Part shown: positions 60,332 to 64,000 of the stretch, piece after piece | How the letters are laid out: each line of letters opens with the position of its first letter | Numbering within the stretch: the first letter of the stretch is position 1 | Notes under the pieces: generated by a model | What the model was told of the DNA's origin: nothing | The model's input: the letters and a program-made list of their open reading frames with translations, nothing else | Databases searched by the model: none | Program-made: the position numbers and the translations under genes | Assembly (NCBI GenBank): GCA_964606085.1 | Contig: CAZSFD010000008.1 | Coordinates: 1 to 64,000 of the forward strand | DNA length: 64,000 nucleotides | Source: CAIQJJ01 sp964606085 | GTDB taxonomy: Bacteria; Chloroflexota; Anaerolineae; Anaerolineales; UBA4823 | Direction: 5' to 3'

Positions 60332-61651
60332 TCACTTTCCAAACTTAACCCGCAAGATGTCCTCCAGTGTCGGTTTGCCGATCTCTTGCAGTTCGTAGCG
60401 CACCCGCTGCGAGGGTTTGTTGATGTTCACGATGCGCGTCAGGTCAATCGGCGTGGCGATGATCACCATATCCACGTTGGCGTTGTTGATCGTCTCTTCC
60501 AGGTCGCAGGTCTGGGCGTCGCCGTAGCCCATGGCCGGCAGAATGGCCCCGGTAGAGGGGTACTTCTCGTAGGTGGCCTTGATCGAGCGCACGGCGAACG
60601 GGCGCGGGTCAACGATCTCAGCGGCCCCGAACCGGCGGGCGGCCACCCAGCCAGCACCGTAGGCCATCTCGCCGTGGGTGAGGGTGGGGCCGTCTTCGAT
60701 GACGAGGACGCGCTTGCCGCGGATGGCCGCCGGGTCATCCACGAAGAGCGGGGAGGCGGCTTCGATGATGGTGGCGTTGGGGTTCATGGCGGCCAGATTG
60801 TCGCGCACTTTGATCACGTTATCGGGCGTGGCAGTATCCACTTTGTTGATCACGAACACGTCTGCCGCCCGCACATTGGTCTCGCCAGGGTGATAGGCGG
60901 CCTCGTGGCCGGGGCGGTGCGGGTCAGCCACCACAATCTGCAGATCCGATTTGTAGAAGGGGAAATCGTTGTTGCCGCCATCCCACAAGACGATGTCCAC
61001 TTCCTGCTCGGCCTGGCGCAAGATGCGTTCGTAGTCTACGCCGGCATAGACGATCACGCCGTTATCGAGGTGCGGCTCGTATTCCTCGCGCTCTTCGATA
61101 GTACATTGATTGGCGGCCAGGTCTTCGTAGGTGGCGAAGCGCTGCACGGCCTGTTTGACCAGGTCGCCGTAGGGCATGGGGTGACGGATGGCAGCCACCT
61201 TGTAGCCCATGCCGCGCAAAATCTGTGAGACGCGGCGAGTGGTCTGGCTCTTGCCCGAACCGGTACGCACCGCACACACCGATATCACCGGTTTCGACGA
61301 TTTCACCTGGGTCAGTTGCGGCCCCATCAGGCGGAAATCGGCTCCGGCGGCCAGCACCAGTGACGCCTTGTGCATCACGTATTCGTGCGGCACATCGCTG
61401 TAGGCGAAAACGACCTGTTCCACCTGCTTTTCGCGGATCAGTTCCACCAGGTCGCTCTCGGCGTAGATGGGGATTCCGGCGGGGTAAAGCGAACCAGCCA
61501 ACCCGGCAGGATAAGTGCGCCCTTCGATGTCGGGGATTTGCGTGGCGGTGAAAGCAACCACGTTGTAAGCGGGATTGTCACGAAAGGCCACATTGAAATT
61601 GTGAAAGTCGCGCCCGGCGGCGCCCATGATGAGGGTACGGATGGGGGTCAT
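60332..61651 (-). CDS. Predicted P-loop GTPase, COG2403 / cyclic 2,3-diphosphoglycerate synthetase-like
   Basis: 439 residues from the ATG at 61651, with AAGGAG 10 nt upstream; the longer frame to 61726 lacks support. An N-terminal Rossmann-like part (TLIMGAAGRDFHNFNVAFRD, TYPAGLAGSLYPAGIPIY) precedes a P-loop domain: Walker A SVCAVRTGSGKSQTTRRV at about 130-147, DIVLWDGGNNDFPF, and VINKVDTATPDNV as the guanine-specificity motif NKVD. The family includes archaeal enzymes closing 2,3-diphosphoglycerate into its cyclic form, but most bacterial members are uncharacterised. It stands alone between bioY and argS. Confidence 0.82.
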   Translation of the reverse strand: MTPIRTLIMGAAGRDFHNFNVAFRDNPAYNVVAFTATQIPDIEGRTYPAGLAGSLYPAGIPIYAESDLVELIREKQVEQVVFAYSDVPHEYVMHKASLVLAAGADFRLMGPQLTQVKSSKPVISVCAVRTGSGKSQTTRRVSQILRGMGYKVAAIRHPMPYGDLVKQAVQRFATYEDLAANQCTIEEREEYEPHLDNGVIVYAGVDYERILRQAEQEVDIVLWDGGNNDFPFYKSDLQIVVADPHRPGHEAAYHPGETNVRAADVFVINKVDTATPDNVIKVRDNLAAMNPNATIIEAASPLFVDDPAAIRGKRVLVIEDGPTLTHGEMAYGAGWVAARRFGAAEIVDPRPFAVRSIKATYEKYPSTGAILPAMGYGDAQTCDLEETINNANVDMVIIATPIDLTRIVNINKPSQRVRYELQEIGKPTLEDILRVKFGK

Positions 61652-61680
61652 ATATTTTATACTCCTTGGAAAACAATTTT

Positions 61681-61729
61681 CTCGTGATGCGTGATACGTG
61701 GCTTCGAAGCACGTATCACGTTTCACGAG
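61681..61729. repeat. Imperfect palindrome upstream of the COG2403 gene
   Basis: CTCGTGA...TACGTG on the left pairs with CACGTA...CACGAG on the right around GCTTCGAAGC, a stem of about 20 bp with few mismatches. It lies 30 bp upstream of the start at 61651. It may be a dispersed repeat or terminate argS transcription. Confidence 0.7.
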
Positions 61730-61791
61730 TCACATCACTTCTGGGGCTGTGATGCCCAGTCGTGCCAAGGGTCTGGCAAGAAACGAGCCGC

Positions 61792-63597
61792 TTACATTAC
61801 GTCAGGGGCCTGGATGCCCAGCAGATTGAGGGCGTTCGCCATAGACTGTTTGGCGGCAGTCACCAGCGCCAGGCGGGATGTACGCACTTCGGGTTCAGCT
61901 TTCAACACCGGGCAGGCATCGTAAAAATCGTTGAAGGCGCGGGCAATTTCGTAGGCCAGATTGGTGATTTGCAGCGGTTTGTAATCGGCGGCGGCGCGCT
62001 GCACTTCGGCGGGCAAGCGCGAGATCAGGTCAATCAATTGGATTTCAGTGGGATGGAGTTCGCCATTGAACGTTGAAGGTTGAAGGTTGGGTGAACTTTC
62101 AACTTGCAGACCTTCCACCGCAGCTTTGCGCAACATGCTATTACAGCGCACATGCGCATATTGGATATACGGCGCGGCCTGACCGTTGAAATCGAGGGCG
62201 GTTTGCCAGTCGAAGGTGACGATTTTGCCGTTTTCGCGTGAGAGCATGGGGTATTTGATCGCGCCAATGCCCACCGCCTGCGCCACGGCTTGCATCTGCG
62301 CTTCGCTGAGTGAGGGGTTTTTCTGGCGCACGACTTCGAGGGCGCGGGCGGTGGCCTCGCGGATCAGGTCTTCGAGCAGCACCACCGTGCCATCGCGGGA
62401 GGCCATCACCACATTGCCAGGCAGGTTGACCAGTTCGTAGGCCACATGCTGGCATTTGGCGGCATTTTCGTAGCCGGCAATCTCCAAAATCTTGAATACC
62501 TGCTGGAAGTGCAGGCTCTGGCGCACGTCCACCACGTAGATGGATTTTTCCAGGTCGGGGTAATCGCTGAATTTTTGGTAGACCAGCGCCAGGTCTTCGG
62601 TGGCGTAAAGGGCGGTGTTATCGGAGCGCAAGATGACCGCCACGCGGTATTTTTCTTTGCTCAGGCCAAGTTTCTCGTCAATTTTGACCACCACCGCTTC
62701 GCCGTTTGGACGGCCATCATCGGCAATGCCCATCGAAATCAGCTCTTCAACGATTTCTTTGCCGGGCTGCTCGGCCTGACTGTTGAAATAGTAGCGGTCA
62801 AAGTGGATGTCGAGCAGGTCGTACATCTCGGTGAAGCCGTCCAGCGACCACTGGCGGGTTTCCTCCCATAGCTTGACCACTTCGGGGTCACGCTGATCCC
62901 AACGGGCGTAGAGGGCGCGCACTTCGCCTTCCAACTCCGGGTTTTCCTCGAGACGCCGTGATGCCTCGGCGTAGACGCTGCCCATCCACTTGGTCACGTC
63001 TTTTTCGGGGCGTTCGCCAGCGTGCTTCGTCTGATAGTTCCACAGCCATTTGATCACATGCAGGCCCATATCGCCAGGATAGTTGGCGCGCACGACGTCG
63101 TAACCGGCAAATTCCAACATGCGGCACAGCACATCGCCCAAAATGGCGGAGCGCAGGTGGCCAACGTGAAAGGCCTTGTGCGTGTTGGGCTGCGAAAATT
63201 CCACCATCACGCGCTGGCCTTTCGGCTGGCCGCGACCGAAATCGTTGCCTTGCGCCACAACATTGCCCACCACACGGCGGGCAAATTCGGCAGTATCGAA
63301 ATACAGGTTGAGATAGCCCTTGACCGCTTCGATGCGGGCAAAACCAGCCGGCGTCCCCAGGGCGGCGGCAACCTTTTGGGCAATTTCTTGGGCGTGCTGT
63401 GGCACGTTGACGCCCTGCCCGGTGCGCTCTCGGATCAATTTGGCATCGGCGGCAGCCAGGGGGAAAAAGGTGGTGGAAATACCCCACTGGCCCGCAAAGG
63501 GGATAGGCGTCCAGTTGAGGGCGAGGGTGGGTAGGCCGTTTTCGGTGCAATAGGCGCTGATCAGTGCTTCGATGGTTTGTTGTTCGGTATCAAACAT
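61792..63597 (-). CDS. argS: Arginyl-tRNA synthetase
   Basis: 601 residues. An N-terminal Add-1 tRNA-binding domain (1-110) is followed by the class I HIGH-type motif SQPNTHKAFHVGHLRSAI, the Rossmann core, MASRDGTVVLLEDLI in place of KMSKS as usual for ArgRS, and the all-helical anticodon-binding domain ending ALNLLGIQAPDVM. It charges tRNA-Arg with arginine. Residues about 493-512 (VEGLQVESSPNLQPSTFNGE) are coded by tandem TTGAACGTTGAAGG-type repeats and look like a repeat-derived insertion at the start of the anticodon domain. Confidence 0.96.
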   Translation of the reverse strand: MFDTEQQTIEALISAYCTENGLPTLALNWTPIPFAGQWGISTTFFPLAAADAKLIRERTGQGVNVPQHAQEIAQKVAAALGTPAGFARIEAVKGYLNLYFDTAEFARRVVGNVVAQGNDFGRGQPKGQRVMVEFSQPNTHKAFHVGHLRSAILGDVLCRMLEFAGYDVVRANYPGDMGLHVIKWLWNYQTKHAGERPEKDVTKWMGSVYAEASRRLEENPELEGEVRALYARWDQRDPEVVKLWEETRQWSLDGFTEMYDLLDIHFDRYYFNSQAEQPGKEIVEELISMGIADDGRPNGEAVVVKIDEKLGLSKEKYRVAVILRSDNTALYATEDLALVYQKFSDYPDLEKSIYVVDVRQSLHFQQVFKILEIAGYENAAKCQHVAYELVNLPGNVVMASRDGTVVLLEDLIREATARALEVVRQKNPSLSEAQMQAVAQAVGIGAIKYPMLSRENGKIVTFDWQTALDFNGQAAPYIQYAHVRCNSMLRKAAVEGLQVESSPNLQPSTFNGELHPTEIQLIDLISRLPAEVQRAAADYKPLQITNLAYEIARAFNDFYDACPVLKAEPEVRTSRLALVTAAKQSMANALNLLGIQAPDVM

Positions 63598-63610
63598 GAC
63601 ATCTCAAATG

Positions 63611-63652
63611 AAAAGCGGGAGCGGCGCTCACATGAGCACAACTCCCGCAAAA
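63611..63652 (-). terminator. Intrinsic terminator of rpsT
   Basis: On the minus strand the arms GCGGGAG and CTCCCGC (63642-63648 and 63615-63621) enclose an inner hairpin GCTCATGTGAGC, and TTTT follows. It ends the S20 transcript before argS. Confidence 0.75.
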
Positions 63653-63708
63653 CGGTTCGGACATTCATCAAACTCAAAGTCGCCGGCGGGCGACCTCGAG
63701 CCAGGAAA

Positions 63709-63975
63709 CTATTGCGCCAGCTTGTTCAGGCTTTTCATCAAGCGGCTCTTGCGGCGGGCAGCGTTGTTTTTGTGGAGCACGCCTTTTTCCGCGGCTTTAT
63801 CGAGCGCACGGATTGCCTTGAGCGTGGCCTCACGCGCGTCGCTTTCCTTCCCCGCTTCGATGGCTTCGCGCGCGCCTTTGACAAAGGTGCGGGCGCGGCT
63901 GGTGTGTAAGCGGTTGCGAAGGCGGCGCTTGGGGTTCTGCCGCATACGTTTGATTGCTGATTTCGTGTTCGCCAA
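63709..63975 (-). CDS. rpsT: 30S ribosomal protein S20
   Basis: 88 residues with the S20 signature: ANTKSAIKRMRQNPKRRLRN at the N-terminus, KAIRALDKAAEKGVLHKNNAARRKSRLMK at the C-terminus. It is a basic three-helix protein binding 16S rRNA in 30S assembly. The start codon is TTG at 63975, 5 nt after GGAGGT. E. coli rpsT also uses a UUG start, which matters for its translational autoregulation; the same may hold here. It is preceded only by the window edge. Confidence 0.97.
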   Translation of the reverse strand: MANTKSAIKRMRQNPKRRLRNRLHTSRARTFVKGAREAIEAGKESDAREATLKAIRALDKAAEKGVLHKNNAARRKSRLMKSLNKLAQ

Positions 63976-64000
63976 CTTAGACCTCCAAAACTATCAAAAA

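Overview
The window is GC-rich (about 60% by eye) and looks like a chromosomal segment of a Chloroflexota bacterium, most likely Anaerolineae-like. This rests on gene content, not on a marker search: lipoproteins with Thr/Pro-rich linkers, STAND/AAA ATPases fused to signalling domains, a secreted GH5 enzyme with TNTP linkers, a coiled-coil DivIVA-like protein, BioY, and TANNNT boxes 6-7 nt before ATG codons. Coding density is high, genes run on both strands, and only one gene-free stretch exceeds 300 bp (6872-7510). It is rich in palindromes.

Layout. 1-6871 (-) is most of a giant secreted RHS/YD-repeat protein that leaves the window at its C-terminus; five hexamer repeats at about 11-bp period lie upstream. 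7511-9340 (+) is a U32 peptidase-family protein. 25192-9337 (-) is a ten-gene same-strand array: MoxR ATPase, DUF58 protein, two SPFH-like membrane proteins, a helical-repeat/S24 self-cleaving peptidase, PsuG, a coiled-coil protein, an intrinsic terminator, a large 7TM-GAF-AAA protein, an AAA-Ser/Thr kinase and a bactofilin-like membrane protein. 25274-33248 holds a methyltransferase, a secreted multidomain GH5, a STAND regulator, and a tight trio of SpoIIE/PP2C-like phosphatase, TrkA-N channel-like protein and P-loop protein. 36297-33266 (-) is an SsuABC/TauABC-type transporter operon ending in an Rrf2 regulator, with a consensus promoter and a matching dyad.

36544-45243 is carbohydrate and central metabolism: cellobiose phosphorylase (GH94), a cytoplasmic GH5, GTP-PEPCK, an FGGY kinase and a DegT-type aminotransferase. 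A two-component pair (45368-47798) is split by a nested inverted-repeat element. It is followed by a SIMPL protein, tRNA-Leu(CAG), GH29 alpha-fucosidase, an FtsB-like protein, and an apparent operon of GH10 xylanase lipoprotein, WD40 lipoprotein, radical SAM protein and LarE. The right end has a sugar kinase/nucleotidyltransferase fusion, a MntA/HepT toxin-antitoxin pair beside a low-GC orphan DNA methyltransferase, BioY, a COG2403-type GTPase, ArgS and ribosomal protein S20.

Together the glycoside hydrolases suggest a plant-polysaccharide degrader: secreted GH5 and GH10 cut beta-glucan/mannan/xylan, GH94 phosphorolyses cellobiose in the cytosol, and GH29 removes fucose. The least understood part is the 9-25 kb signalling array, whose two neighbouring proteins share an NPYV...FFGR AAA module.
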